From positions 1,988,900 through 2,052,899 of the forward strand of contig NZ_CP047593.1 of the NCBI RefSeq assembly GCF_009905215.1: a DNA stretch of 64,000 nt. Direction: 5' to 3'. The notes under the pieces were generated by a model. It was not told the DNA's origin. It did not search any database and worked only from the letters and a program-made list of their open reading frames with translations. The position numbers were made by a program, and so were the translations under genes. The DNA comes from Tichowtungia aerotolerans (GTDB lineage: Bacteria > Verrucomicrobiota > Kiritimatiellia > Kiritimatiellales > Tichowtungiaceae). Of the stretch, positions 27,104 through 37,500 are shown piece after piece (position 1 is the stretch's first letter; the number at the start of each line of letters is the position of its first letter).

Positions 27104-28504
27104 ATGATGAATAAAATGTTTCACAGTTGTTTTTTCATGCAATGGGTTCTGTCGGCCGTTTTCGCTGCCGGAACCGCAGCCGCACAGGCGGGCGTTGTTG
27201 CGTACTGGGATTTTGAAGAGGGGTCGGCAGGAACCGCCGTTGTGTCGGCCGGAGACTCCGTCTCCGGGCTTGCAGCGGTTCCCGCGGCCGGAGACGTGCA
27301 GTATGTCGCTGGAAACGACAGTGCTGCCGCCATTGAATCCGGCATCCTGAAGGCGGAAGACCCCAATGGTATTTTGAACGGCCTGACCGAACTGAATATT
27401 ACGTTCGACATCAACTTGGCGGCGGATGTAACAGGAGGAACCCAGGTTTGTGTCCGCAATGGATACAGTGACATTTCATTCAACGTCTATCTGCAGGCAG
27501 GTAATGCAATCCTGGCGCGGCTGACAGATGTTGATGGAAACGATCAAACGGTCAGGGCATATGGGTCGGACCTGTCAGCGGCCGTCGGCTGGCAGACCGT
27601 GTCTGTGGTTTGGACCGGCTCGGAGTTGTCGATTTCCGTTGATGGGGTCTTCCAGCTGCTGAACTATCAGGAGATTACCTCGGTTTCGGTTCCACTGGGC
27701 CGGTTGGTCGATTCCGATGCGGATTTTGGAATTGGAGGAATGATCCGGACCGATGGAACCACCAGCCAGAAACTGAATGGCAGCCTGGACAATATTGTAA
27801 TTAGCAATACCGGTGCCGTCCCGGTGCTTTCGACCCATGCAGGAACCGTGGCTTCGTGGGATTTTGAGGAAGGCGTGACGGGCAGCAGCATTGTTGAAGC
27901 GTTGGATTCCGCTTCCGGGTTAACAGCGGTTCCTGCGACGGGGTCTCCGGTTTATGTGACCGGTTCCGGCGGCGGAGTTGCTGCCGGGGCCGGCATCCTG
28001 AAGGTGCCTGATTCGGCGAAGCGCCTGATTGGGTTTTCAAAATTTGAGATTATGTTTGATGTCGATTTGAATCAGGATGTAACGGATGGAACGCAGGCTT
28101 TTTTGAGAAACGGATACAGTACCGTTCCGCTGAATATATATCTTCAAAGCGATAATACGATTCTGGTCTGGTTAACGGATATAAACGGGAATGAGCAGAT
28201 TACCAGGGCCTACCATTCGGATTTATCAGCCGCTGCCGGCTGGCAGACGGTTTCGGTTGTCTGGGATGGCCGGGCTCTTGCGATTTCGGTCGACGGAGTT
28301 GCCCAGCAGCTGAACAGCACGCCGAAAACCTTTGCGGTGGTTCTGTTGGATGAGCTGGCTGATCCTGATGCGGACTTCGGAATCGGCGGGATGATCCGTG
28401 CCAATGGAACGACCAGTCAGCAGCTGGATGGTTCACTGGATAATATAATAATCAAAACACCGGATCTGGTTGGAACGTTATCCTTTTTCGGTTTAGATGG
28501 ATAA
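27104..28504 (+). CDS. Secreted protein with two LamG domains
   Basis: About 466 residues with a signal peptide ending near TAAAQAG, then two tandem LamG domains (about 28-240 and 245-460). Both start with (V/T)VA(Y/S)WDFEEG and carry GWQTVSVVW strands. Each half is similar to the single LamG of the 26114 protein, so the three domains come from local duplication. The protein ends at SFFGLDG without the calcium segment found in the 4070 family. Adjacent in-frame ATG codons at 27101 and 27104 make the start ambiguous by one residue. Likely glycan binding. Confidence 0.8.
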   Translation: MMNKMFHSCFFMQWVLSAVFAAGTAAAQAGVVAYWDFEEGSAGTAVVSAGDSVSGLAAVPAAGDVQYVAGNDSAAAIESGILKAEDPNGILNGLTELNITFDINLAADVTGGTQVCVRNGYSDISFNVYLQAGNAILARLTDVDGNDQTVRAYGSDLSAAVGWQTVSVVWTGSELSISVDGVFQLLNYQEITSVSVPLGRLVDSDADFGIGGMIRTDGTTSQKLNGSLDNIVISNTGAVPVLSTHAGTVASWDFEEGVTGSSIVEALDSASGLTAVPATGSPVYVTGSGGGVAAGAGILKVPDSAKRLIGFSKFEIMFDVDLNQDVTDGTQAFLRNGYSTVPLNIYLQSDNTILVWLTDINGNEQITRAYHSDLSAAAGWQTVSVVWDGRALAISVDGVAQQLNSTPKTFAVVLLDELADPDADFGIGGMIRANGTTSQQLDGSLDNIIIKTPDLVGTLSFFGLDG

Positions 28505-28540
28505 TTGGATGTGTGTGATTTTTCTGGGGTAAAAGATATA

Positions 28541-30310
28541 ATGAGTCCTTTTTGTTTTTTGATAGGTCGGCGCTGTGTTTTTCTGTATTTATGTTTTCTG
28601 TTTCTTTTCATTTTCACGGCCGGTTCTGAAACCATAGCCCAATGGGATTTTGAAAATGGATCCGGGACCGATGGAATTTCCGGGCTGACACCGTTGCCGT
28701 ATGATTCCAGCGTTGTGACGCTGAACGACGGGGTGCTGCTGTTGGATAATCAGAATCGATCCGATGCCGAAGGGTCCATATGGGTCATTCCGGACGATCC
28801 TGTTTTGACCGGGCATGCCGATGGCGGATCGGGATATACTTCGCTGATTCTGGAAGCGGATGTGAAACCATCGGCAGTCAGCGAACAGATGCAGCTTATT
28901 CGAAAAATGGATGGAGAGCTCGGGTATCAACTTTTTATTCGAAAGGATGGCCGGATCAGTTTCCGGATACGAACCGACGAAGGAGCATTTGCTGCGACCA
29001 GTAAAAATGCAATAGCTGCGGACGGTCGGTGGCACCATATTGAGGCCGTTTGGGACAGCAGTCTTTGGAGTTATAACATACACCTTGCCGTGGATGGGGT
29101 TGTTGCCTGGAAGTCGACCAAAATTAAAAACCTGACCGATACGACGGGTCCGCTGACCATTGGCGGGCTGTATCGTTCGGCGGGGAATATCGGGCAGCGC
29201 TTTTCGGGGCAGATTGATAACGTTCAGATCAGCGTAGACCGTCCCGAAGTCATGCAGAAGCCAGGCAGGCCTCTCGAAGACCCGGCGGTTATGACCGGTC
29301 AGCATCTGACGAATCAGCCTGGGTTTTTGTCCATGCAGTTTGTGTATCAGGAACCGGTTACGCCGGAGTGTCATGCCGGCACTTTGGTGCAGCGCCCGGA
29401 CGGTTCGGTGATGGCCGCCTGGTTTGGCGGTACTCATGAAGGACATGTGGATGTCCGGATCTGGCAGAGTGTGTTTGATGGATCTCGCTGGTCGGATCCT
29501 CGCGATGTTGTTGCTCAGGGAACGTTTAAAGACGGCAGTCCGAGTTCTGTCTTTAATCCGGTACTGTTCCAGTATCCGGATAGCGGTCCGATGCTTCTTT
29601 TCTATCTCAGTGGTAATTTTAATCCCGGAAATATGATGAGCAGCTATGATGGAGGCCGCACCTGGTCTGATTGGGTCGTTTTGCCGGGAGATATTCGAGG
29701 GGCTTCTAAAAATAAGCCGATTCTGTTGGATGACGGAACATTGATCTGTCCTGACAACGGGAATAAGGGGCTTAAGTTTGACCGGACCCGCGACTTTGGA
29801 AAAACATGGTTGGAGTCCGGCCTGACGCCGCCCGGCGAAATTGATGCGATTCAGCCGGCCCTTCTTGTGCATCAGGACGGCCGCCTGCAGGCGCTGGCCC
29901 GTTCTAAAACCGGATCCATTGTGACAACCTGGTCCGAAGACCAAGGGGCCACATGGTCTGCGTTGGAAAAAACATCTCTGCCGAATAATTATTCGGGAAT
30001 TGATGCGGTGACGCTGTCCGATGGTCGGTTTGTGGTTGTTTATAATCATTCAGGTATGAAGAAGAATGGTGGTTGGGGAGCCCGCACGCCGTTGAACATT
30101 GCGGTGTCAGACGACGGAATTAACTGGTCGGCCGCTGTCGTCCTTGAAGACGAAGAGGGAGAATATTCCTATCCGGTGATCATTCAGTCTTCAGACGGAA
30201 GGCTGCATGTGCTCTACACGTGGCATCGCCTGCGCATGAAGCATGTGGTTCTTGATCCCGAAGCCTTTGAGCTGGCTCCGATCGTCGACGGAAAGTGGCC
30301 GAGCTTCTGA
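28541..30310 (+). CDS. Secreted LamG-sialidase (BNR-type) protein
   Basis: About 589 residues. I chose the ATG at 28541 because it directly precedes the hydrophobic signal (CVFLYLCFLFLFIFTAGSE); a TTG at 28505 would abut the previous stop. Residues 30-230 form a LamG domain (TIAQWDFENG ... RWHHIEAVW). Residues 260-580 form a BNR-type sialidase domain with CHAGTLVQRPDGSVMAAWFGGTHEG and Asp boxes SYDGGRTWSD, SEDQGATWS and SDDGINWS. It should be an exo-acting glycosidase outside the cell. GH33 sialidase or another family with the same propeller, such as GH93, are the options. Confidence 0.85.
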   Translation: MSPFCFLIGRRCVFLYLCFLFLFIFTAGSETIAQWDFENGSGTDGISGLTPLPYDSSVVTLNDGVLLLDNQNRSDAEGSIWVIPDDPVLTGHADGGSGYTSLILEADVKPSAVSEQMQLIRKMDGELGYQLFIRKDGRISFRIRTDEGAFAATSKNAIAADGRWHHIEAVWDSSLWSYNIHLAVDGVVAWKSTKIKNLTDTTGPLTIGGLYRSAGNIGQRFSGQIDNVQISVDRPEVMQKPGRPLEDPAVMTGQHLTNQPGFLSMQFVYQEPVTPECHAGTLVQRPDGSVMAAWFGGTHEGHVDVRIWQSVFDGSRWSDPRDVVAQGTFKDGSPSSVFNPVLFQYPDSGPMLLFYLSGNFNPGNMMSSYDGGRTWSDWVVLPGDIRGASKNKPILLDDGTLICPDNGNKGLKFDRTRDFGKTWLESGLTPPGEIDAIQPALLVHQDGRLQALARSKTGSIVTTWSEDQGATWSALEKTSLPNNYSGIDAVTLSDGRFVVVYNHSGMKKNGGWGARTPLNIAVSDDGINWSAAVVLEDEEGEYSYPVIIQSSDGRLHVLYTWHRLRMKHVVLDPEAFELAPIVDGKWPSF

Positions 30311-30322
30311 GTTTTCTGAACA

Positions 30323-30373
30323 GAACCCGCAGGTGTTTCCAATGATTGAAAAAAAACGGAACTTGCGGGGTTC
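30323..30373. terminator. Candidate terminator hairpin
   Basis: GAACCCGC at 30323 pairs with GCGGGGTTC at 30365 (one bulged G) around an A-rich loop. It lies between the + strand LamG-sialidase and the - strand AraC gene, which converge here. A TTCCAA palindrome follows at 30379. There is no strong T run, so this is tentative. Confidence 0.4.
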
Positions 30374-30378
30374 ATGCT

Positions 30379-30393
30379 TTCCAAGGTTTGGAA
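30379..30393. repeat. TTCCAA-N3-TTGGAA palindrome, copy 3
   Basis: Perfect copy (spacer GGT) between convergent genes; a one-mismatch copy lies at 30337. Copy 2 is the core (12699-12713) of the terminator at 12691. Confidence 0.9.
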
Positions 30394-30459
30394 TATTTAT
30401 TCCGTCGTTGAGTCCGGCTGTTTCGGCAGCCGGTATTTCTCATGAGGTGCTTTTGTTGG

Positions 30460-31248
30460 TTACAGTATGTTCTGCTGCTGCTTCCGCCACTGTCCGGGCG
30501 GAATCCCGTGTATTTTCCGGAAGGTTCGAATGAAATAATTCACATCGGGATATCCGCAGATGGCGGCAACTTCTTTGACAGACAGGTACGGAGTTTGCAG
30601 TGCGAATTTTGCGGCCTGCATACGCTGGGTGTTTAAATATTGAAGCGGGCTGGTGTCGAGGTGTTCCCGGAAGAGCATCTGAAGGTGGCTGACGCTCATG
30701 TGCATGTGATCGGCAAGCTCCTTGATCAGCAGAGGTTTGTCCAGATTGTCATCAATGTACCGCAGGGTAACCCGTAGCATCGGCGGAATTGTTTTCTGTT
30801 CTTCGTGAAGAGAATGCTGGTGCCGGAGCTGTTTGAGAACAGCGGAAAAGACGGTGTCTGCGGCATCTTCTGCTGCCTGAAGCTGGCTGAGACGTATAGA
30901 GACCAGCAGCATCATGCATTTTTCAATAAAAGCAGCATCGGGCAGCGGAATCACGTGGGGCTCGGGAAATGTCAGCGATGCCGGTGCATTGAATCCGCAG
31001 AAGACCGTTTCGATCGGTTCTTCTGCGGCCTGGTCGTGCACCTGATGTGCCGGCATGGTGATAATGTCGCCGGCGCTTGCCTGGAGCGTATGCGGTCCGG
31101 CGTGCACTGTGCATGAGCCTTTTTTGATAAGGATCAGTTCGGAGCAGGCATGCGCGTGTTCGCGAATGTTGCTTTCGTAGCAGCAGCTGGCAAAGACCAG
31201 TTTGACGGATTCTGCCGTCGGCGGGGTTCGTTGTGAGAGCTTATCCAT
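30460..31248 (-). CDS. AraC-family regulator, paralogue 2
   Basis: A 262-residue regulator with a cupin sensor (CSELILIKKGSCTVHAG, AGDIITMPAHQVHD) and a C-terminal double helix-turn-helix (LLIKELADHMHMSVSHLQMLF; SVKEVAAICGYPDVNYFIRTF). It is the same length as the regulator at 16821 and matches it closely throughout, so one arose by duplication. A partial operator (TGCTAT type) lies 37 bases upstream of its start and a full one at 31425, which suggests autoregulation and control of the divergent unit starting at 31533/31806. Confidence 0.9.
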   Translation of the reverse strand: MDKLSQRTPPTAESVKLVFASCCYESNIREHAHACSELILIKKGSCTVHAGPHTLQASAGDIITMPAHQVHDQAAEEPIETVFCGFNAPASLTFPEPHVIPLPDAAFIEKCMMLLVSIRLSQLQAAEDAADTVFSAVLKQLRHQHSLHEEQKTIPPMLRVTLRYIDDNLDKPLLIKELADHMHMSVSHLQMLFREHLDTSPLQYLNTQRMQAAKFALQTPYLSVKEVAAICGYPDVNYFIRTFRKIHGIPPGQWRKQQQNIL

Positions 31249-31284
31249 GCTGATACAGTTTCGACCGATCTGCGGCTGTTTGTC

Positions 31285-31304
31285 AATGTGCTATTAAGTC
31301 AGGT
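31285..31304 (+). promoter_or_regulatory. Partial operator half-site upstream of AraC paralogue 2
   Basis: The first ten bases (AATGTGCTAT) are identical to those of the sites at 31425 and 37862 and are followed by a GTCAGG, but the second half has decayed. It sits 37 bases upstream of the AraC start and could mediate autoregulation. Confidence 0.4.
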
Positions 31305-31424
31305 TTTTCAGAGAACTGTTTTTTTAGTCCGGCAGTTAATTTTTTAGAAGAGTGGTTTGTTTGGGTTGGTTGTGAGGTGATGTCCTGAGATGCTGTTCCG
31401 CCTGACTTAAGGTGTTTGTGTTAA

Positions 31425-31459
31425 AATGTGCTATAAATTGTCAGTTTGACAGGTTGTGA
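31425..31459 (+). promoter_or_regulatory. Conserved operator-promoter, site B
   Basis: Matches the 37862 element at 29 of 34 positions. The core TGTCA-GTT-TGACA is a perfect inverted repeat where site C has TGCCA-GTT-TGGCA, so the change is compensated in both arms. TTGTGA (31454-31459) and CATAAT (31478-31483), 18 bases apart, form a sigma70-like promoter. Confidence 0.75.
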
Positions 31460-31532
31460 GATGTTTCGGAGACGGGGCATAATAAAAACACTCGGGGTTT
31501 TTTCCACGACGATGGGATACAGGAGTTGTTTA

Positions 31533-31754
31533 ATGATTAGAATGTGTTGGCTTGTGCTTGTTGCCTGTTTTTTTCTGGCAGAGAGAGGGCTTTCCGACCT
31601 TACTTTGCCGACGGTTTTTGCGATCAAGCATTGGGGGTGTGGCGGGGCGGTGGATATTGGTATTGGAAACTCAGAGGAAAAGGCAATGGATTGGACGTTT
31701 TCCGGGAATGCCGCAGAGTACGTGTTGCGCCGGTTGGTTGTGTTTGTCAAATAG
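31533..31754 (+). CDS. Possible small secreted protein or remnant gene
   Basis: A 73-residue frame starting with a signal-peptide-like stretch (MIRMCWLVLVACFFLAERGLS). I list it for two reasons: AGGAG stands seven bases before the ATG, and that ATG is 74-75 bases after the conserved operator at 31425, the same spacing as the first gene at sites A and C. No family was recognised in the rest (DLTLPTVFAIKHWGCGG onward). It could be a decayed first gene of the unit, since LamG genes occupy this place at sites C and D, or a short exported peptide. Weakly supported. Confidence 0.35.
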   Translation: MIRMCWLVLVACFFLAERGLSDLTLPTVFAIKHWGCGGAVDIGIGNSEEKAMDWTFSGNAAEYVLRRLVVFVK

Positions 31755-31805
31755 TGTTCTGCGGGAGTTGGGCCCGGGGCGGAGCTTTTAAAATTGGAGA
31801 TGCTG

Positions 31806-34526
31806 ATGTTTGTAATGAAAAAATGTGTATGTTTTGTTTTAGGGCCAGCCTTAATTAAAATGGTGGGGTGCTGTTTTGTTATGGGTGCTTTTTCGGTTTG
31901 TGCGGATTCTTTCAGTGATTCAGAAATTGTGTCGCTTTCCTTTGAATCCGGCCCGGATTGTTGTGATCAAAACGGTGTGGCTGGAAGTTATCTTAAAACC
32001 GATGCCGGCAGTAGCGAGTTATTTAGAGCATTCGGTTCGTTGATTTCCGGTCCGGTAACTGTTTCCTGCTGGATTAAAATCGACTCTTTTCCGGAAAATG
32101 GCGCTGCTGCATGGACAGATCAAAGTCCTATGACGGTTTATCGAATGTATCCTGCCGGTCACGATGTGGCGGCTTACTGCCGAATCTATAAGAAACGGGT
32201 GCGGGTCAGTTATTATCAAAGCGGTGTGCTGGATATTAATCTGGATGGTGTCACAGAGCTGGAAACCGATCAATGGTATCACATTACGGTTACAGATGAC
32301 GGCGTTCGAGAAATTCGTTTGTACGTGAACGGGGTTTTGGACGCCAAGGCATCGAATGGGTTTTCGCGTCCGGCATGGGTAGGAATTAATTTGGTGCAGA
32401 TGGGTGGCCGACGGCATTTGCTGGGCGGGTTGGATGAGCTTCGTGTTTTCAACAAAAGTTTATTGAGCGAGCAGGTGACGGGTCTGATGAAGGAAGGTGT
32501 TCGGTCGAGCGATCTTTCGGAAATTCAAAATTCCACATCCAAAAGCAGTTCGTTATATGGTTGGTATCCGGCTCTGAAAGTGAAGGATAATGTGTTGCAT
32601 CCGCTGATTGACCAGTTGTGTTGCAGTGCTACGGTGCTTCCATGGTATGGTGCGAACTCTAAAGATTTGCTTCTGCGTGGGGCAGATAACATGCTCGGAA
32701 CGCGGACGGCGGTTTATCGGTATCTGGGTGAGCATCAGGGGTTGCCTGTGTATGATTCCGGAACAACCATTAAGAATCTGCCCGGGAAAAATTATCAGGC
32801 GGTGGTTCGCGAAAACGGGCTGTTCGATATTTATGCGAATGGATATGAGACGATTTACGGCAAAAAGAGCATTATCCGTTATGTGAATTGCGGTGTGGCT
32901 GGGGCTCCGAAATTTGGCGAAGCGGAACTGGTGTTTGTTGATGGAGAGGATATTAGTTCTGCACTTGGCAGTAGGCAGCTTTCAGGTTGGTGCATTACTG
33001 ATGTGGATGGCGATCAAACGCCGGATCTGCTGTTTGCGGGAATCACTGTTCCGGGCGAAGGATACTGGCCTTTTGGTCAGAGCCCGTGGTCAGGCCGGGA
33101 TATGCCTCACATTGGTGCGGGCAAAGGGTATGATGTCCGCGGACAGTGGCTGGGGGGGCATCGAATCAGTGAGGTTTTTTGGGCGAAGGGCTCTCGGAAT
33201 CGCAATGGAGATCTTAGCTTTTCTAATAGCCAGATGGTGTATGACCGAATGACGGGTAATTCGCTCAAATGGCTTTCCGGGGAGTCGGAGCGCGCTCTGA
33301 ATGTGATAGAGTGCGAAGGGAAGCGCTATCTGCTTCAGACAGGGAGCGTAGATGAAATTCTGGCATTTCAAATGCAGTGGGAAGACGGGGATCTGGTTTG
33401 TGCTGCCGCTGAGAATGTGTTGGGCAGTGGGCCGACTGTGAGGGAAACCTATTTCCCTGCAAAGGTTGTTGTCGAGGATATGGATAACGATGGTGTTCCC
33501 GAGATTCTCCTCGACGGGAATCCTGGTCGCATTGTGATGCTGAAGGGATCTCGGATCGGAGCTTTTGAAGAAGTGGGTTCGGTTCTGATGAAGGGCGGTT
33601 CGGTTGCCGGAGATACGTTGGTTGCGCCTTGTCGCGTGGACTGGACTGGGAATGGGGCCGATGATTTGATTGTGGGGGATGCTTCCGGTTGGCTTGTGTT
33701 TTGGCCGGGAACCGATGATGCAACCGTTTATGGAACTCCGACGTTTATGAGAACGGGTGACGAAGTGGTTCACCATCAGGCTGGATATTCCGGTTCCATT
33801 CAGGGACCGAATGAAAAACGGTGGGGTTATCTCAAGCCAACGGTGGGGCACTGGAACGGTGATTCGAAGCCGGACCTGATTTCGAACGATATTGAGGGTC
33901 GCTTGTTTCTGTATGAACGGACCGATGATCCGATGGTGCTGACATCTCCGGTTCCATTTGCGCTGAACGGAAAGCCGTTGCAGATTGCATGGCGTGCTGG
34001 ACCCGCCATCATTGACTCAAAATATGCGTATGGTGGTGCTGTACAAAGCGCATTGCTGTTGGTGGACTGGAACGGAAATTTGTCCGTTGGGGTTCCGCAT
34101 CAGCCGGGTGGAACGAATTTTTCATCGATTGATAAGTTAACATATGAGGATGGCTCTCCCATGATCATGTGCGGCCCTGCCGGGCATTGGGGGCGGACTT
34201 GTGTTTCTGTTGTCGACTGGGATGAGGACGGTGTCTGGGATGTTGTTTGCGGTTCAATCAATGGCTGTAATCTTTATATTCTCGGCGAAAAGCTTAGCTC
34301 CGGTGGTACAACGCCGCTCTTTATCAGGAACATCGGATCAAACAGTGATCCGGTGTTTGCTCGTCCGGTGCCGATCCGAAAGGCGGATGGAAGCCTGTTG
34401 AATTTCAGGATTCATACGGCAACGCCATGGCCGACAGATCTGGACGGGGATGGACGCCTGGATCTTCTTGTTGGTGCGGAAGATGGCAAAGTCTACAGTT
34501 TGTATCGGGATGATCTTTCCTGGTAG
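31806..34526 (+). CDS. Secreted LamG/FG-GAP beta-propeller protein
   Basis: About 906 residues. The ATG at 31806 follows GGAG by six bases and precedes a signal sequence (CVCFVLGPALIKMVGCCFVMGAFSVCA). Residues 35-225 are LamG-like (VSCWIKIDSFPENG ... LGGLDELRVFN). From about 390 there are repeated calcium-binding FG-GAP/VCBS blades: DVDGDQTPDLLFAG, DMDNDGVPEILLDG, GNGADDLIVGD, NGDSKPDLISND, DEDGVWDVVCGS and DLDGDGRLDLLVGA. Such propellers occur in adhesins and some polysaccharide lyases, and no active site was identified. It is followed after 58 bases by a beta-helix protein, with which it probably acts. Confidence 0.8.
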   Translation: MFVMKKCVCFVLGPALIKMVGCCFVMGAFSVCADSFSDSEIVSLSFESGPDCCDQNGVAGSYLKTDAGSSELFRAFGSLISGPVTVSCWIKIDSFPENGAAAWTDQSPMTVYRMYPAGHDVAAYCRIYKKRVRVSYYQSGVLDINLDGVTELETDQWYHITVTDDGVREIRLYVNGVLDAKASNGFSRPAWVGINLVQMGGRRHLLGGLDELRVFNKSLLSEQVTGLMKEGVRSSDLSEIQNSTSKSSSLYGWYPALKVKDNVLHPLIDQLCCSATVLPWYGANSKDLLLRGADNMLGTRTAVYRYLGEHQGLPVYDSGTTIKNLPGKNYQAVVRENGLFDIYANGYETIYGKKSIIRYVNCGVAGAPKFGEAELVFVDGEDISSALGSRQLSGWCITDVDGDQTPDLLFAGITVPGEGYWPFGQSPWSGRDMPHIGAGKGYDVRGQWLGGHRISEVFWAKGSRNRNGDLSFSNSQMVYDRMTGNSLKWLSGESERALNVIECEGKRYLLQTGSVDEILAFQMQWEDGDLVCAAAENVLGSGPTVRETYFPAKVVVEDMDNDGVPEILLDGNPGRIVMLKGSRIGAFEEVGSVLMKGGSVAGDTLVAPCRVDWTGNGADDLIVGDASGWLVFWPGTDDATVYGTPTFMRTGDEVVHHQAGYSGSIQGPNEKRWGYLKPTVGHWNGDSKPDLISNDIEGRLFLYERTDDPMVLTSPVPFALNGKPLQIAWRAGPAIIDSKYAYGGAVQSALLLVDWNGNLSVGVPHQPGGTNFSSIDKLTYEDGSPMIMCGPAGHWGRTCVSVVDWDEDGVWDVVCGSINGCNLYILGEKLSSGGTTPLFIRNIGSNSDPVFARPVPIRKADGSLLNFRIHTATPWPTDLDGDGRLDLLVGAEDGKVYSLYRDDLSW

Positions 34527-34584
34527 AAGTTGCTCTTAGAGCTTTAGGTGGCTGCGTGAGTAGATCAAAAGAGAGAATCTTAGA

Positions 34585-37500
34585 ATGATCAATGGTTTTC
34601 TGTTTGTGGCTTTTTCTTTTTTTCTGCGGCCGGAACCCATTGAATGTCGGACGGTTTATCAGAAATTTGACGGGACACAGGTTTGGTCCTCCAGTATTGG
34701 AAGTTCGGCGAATCTTCAGACGGTGATTGAGACCGGTGCTCAGTATTTGCACGCGGATTTTTTTCGCAACAGTTCTGATTCCGGACGAGTCGCAATCTGC
34801 GGGGAGCTGGGGAATGCTGCAATTCCGGCGGGAACGACAGCCGGCAATGTGCCTCCTTTCTGGATGGAGTTTGATACCAGAACTTTTGAGGGCAGCGGAC
34901 TCAACACCTTTGTCGGTCTGTTTAATGATTCTGGCGATAATGATGACCATCCGCAACTGAACTGGATTGGTGCAGTACTTTCTGTTGGAGGAGTGCATGG
35001 GACGACCAAGAACAGTAGCGGATATTTGGCAAGCACACCAATAGCGCTGGACGGAACGGGCGTTTTGCACCGAGTCAAAATGAAGGTTTATAATACCGGG
35101 GAGCAAACCCTGATGGACGTTTCCCTGTACCGAATTGATGACGAGACATTTGAGGTGGAACAAATCAACGAGATCGCAGGTTTCGTTGTTCTTGATGAGG
35201 GCGAAAGCTTTGTGCAGGGACTGGATGTTTTTGGGGTTCGGAATAAAATTAATTCTGAGCAGATACCCCCGTCGTATCTTTCCGCCGATTTGGACAATCT
35301 GTATTTTTCTCTGGAAACGGCCAATAAAGAACAGCCGGTTCCGTCGTTTGCGCCCCTGTGTGTCAGTGCAAAACTATCGACAGGATCTCCGTATTTTGAC
35401 CCGTGGAATACAGACCGCTGGTCCGAATGGTATTCTGGAACAAACCTGATTAAATCATTTGCCGTCGATTGTAATGTTGTGCTTGCCGATCGCGGAGGAA
35501 GCACCAACCGCTGGAAGCCATCTGTTTCTCAGCTTTCATCCGGACGATTGTTTTATCTCGGGAACTGTTCCCGAGGTATTACATTTGATGGAAATGGGCA
35601 ATATATCGATGCACGCTTAGGAAAGGCATCGTCTGTGACGGTGCAAACTCTATACGAACATTACGAGGAATACTCTCACAGCATTCGTCATCCTCTGACA
35701 AATTGTTTCTACTGTGTTGGAATAGAAGAACCGACGTTTGATGAAACCATCATTCGTGACCTTTGGGTTTTTGGCTGTATTCATGCGTTTAGAACTGGTG
35801 GCATTTCTCATCCGGTGACGGTAGATGCGGTCAGATTTCGACAGAATTTCTGGAGTGCACTGCTGAGCGGAAAAAATACGACCATCAGTCATTGTAGTCT
35901 TATGGAGGGTGCGTGGGGCGGGTTATATTTGGGATATGGCTCTTCATTCAATCATATTGAATACGTTTCCTGGAGAGATAATAACTACCAGCAGCATAAG
36001 TATTACAGTGATATTGCAGTAGATTCCAGTTATGGGAACCTGATTGAGAACTGCACGCACGAAGCGCCTAGCGGCGGGGATTACCACGTTGCTGTTAAAA
36101 TGTTTCGTAATATGGGAGAGGGGCCCGGTGGTATTGCTCATCATTTAAGAGAAACTCCACCCAATGACAACATTTTTAGAAATAACTCGATTGCCGGATA
36201 CAGCGTTGGGTACGAAGCTGCTGCGCGAATGGGAGAGGATATTGTTTACGACCTCTCTGGAGAAGGGCGAGATTATGCTTCGTATAATCTTTTTGAAGAC
36301 AACAGCTTTTTCAGCACATCTGTTGGCATTAAGGTGAATGTTTCAGGAAACTCTATTAGAGGAAACCTTTTCCAGAATGTGATACATCCGATAGTGCTTC
36401 ATTGTGTGTTTTACAGCCTGACTGAAACACGAATTGAAGATCAGGATGGAACCCGAGTATCGTTCTGGGAGAAAAATTCTGATTATACAGGCAGTCCAGA
36501 TTATGCAAAGTGGTTCTCTCTGCAGAACGATCTAAATTCTGATACAGATCCTTCTGAACGCTATTTCCATTTGAGTTATTCCGGGGCTCCTGCTTTTGAC
36601 ACTTTTACCGGCTCTTCCGTATTGGTCAAACAAACTGATAATAACACGTCCCAAATTATAAACCGATCTACAATGAAGGATGTTTATGCTTCGGGTGGAA
36701 CGCCGGTGGATATAGCCATCGGTAATTTCTGGGATAGTAACCCGGGGGATGAAATTGCAATTATCTGGGATGCTCCGGTTTCGCGGATTGCAGGAACAAA
36801 TTACTATTCAATTATTATTTATGACACAAACGGAATTGAAGTGAACCGTTGCGGGAAAAGTACGGTGCCATGGCGGGCGATTGCTTCTGGAAACTTTATC
36901 AGCCTTTTAGGGGATGAGATTGCGGCGGTTCCGGAAACGGCAGTTGACGGGAAATATCCGATTTATGTTTTTGCCCGGGGACGCGAACATGCCAGCTATA
37001 CAAATATCCCGAACAATACAGTCAAAATTCATTGCTTGGCGGGAGGCGACTTTAATCCCTCATTGAGATTTGACGAAATCGCTTATGTAAGTTCGAGTGC
37101 AAGAACCGTTATTCAGCATGTGAAGCCATCGTCTGATTGGACTGAAGAGACCGTGAGTCCGTCCTGGATTCTTGATGTTGCAGCCGGAGATTTTGATTTG
37201 ACCGCGGACGGAGACGAGATTGCAATGATTCGTAATACTCGTCGGGCTCTGGTCTATCTCTTCCATCCCGGTGATTTGACATATTATTCCACGGTCGGTC
37301 CGAATAGCGGTCCGACTTTCGGCGCTCTTGCCGCCGGAAATTTTGATGGGGATGCAACAGAAGAAATGGCGGTGGCTTTGGAAGATGTCGTTAACGGCGA
37401 GTATCCGATTCACTGCTTCAACCCAGGTGATAGTAGCGCGTTTAAGGAACTCAGCCAGAATGTACTGGGCGTCCCGGCACAGGCTATCGCAGCCTGTGAT

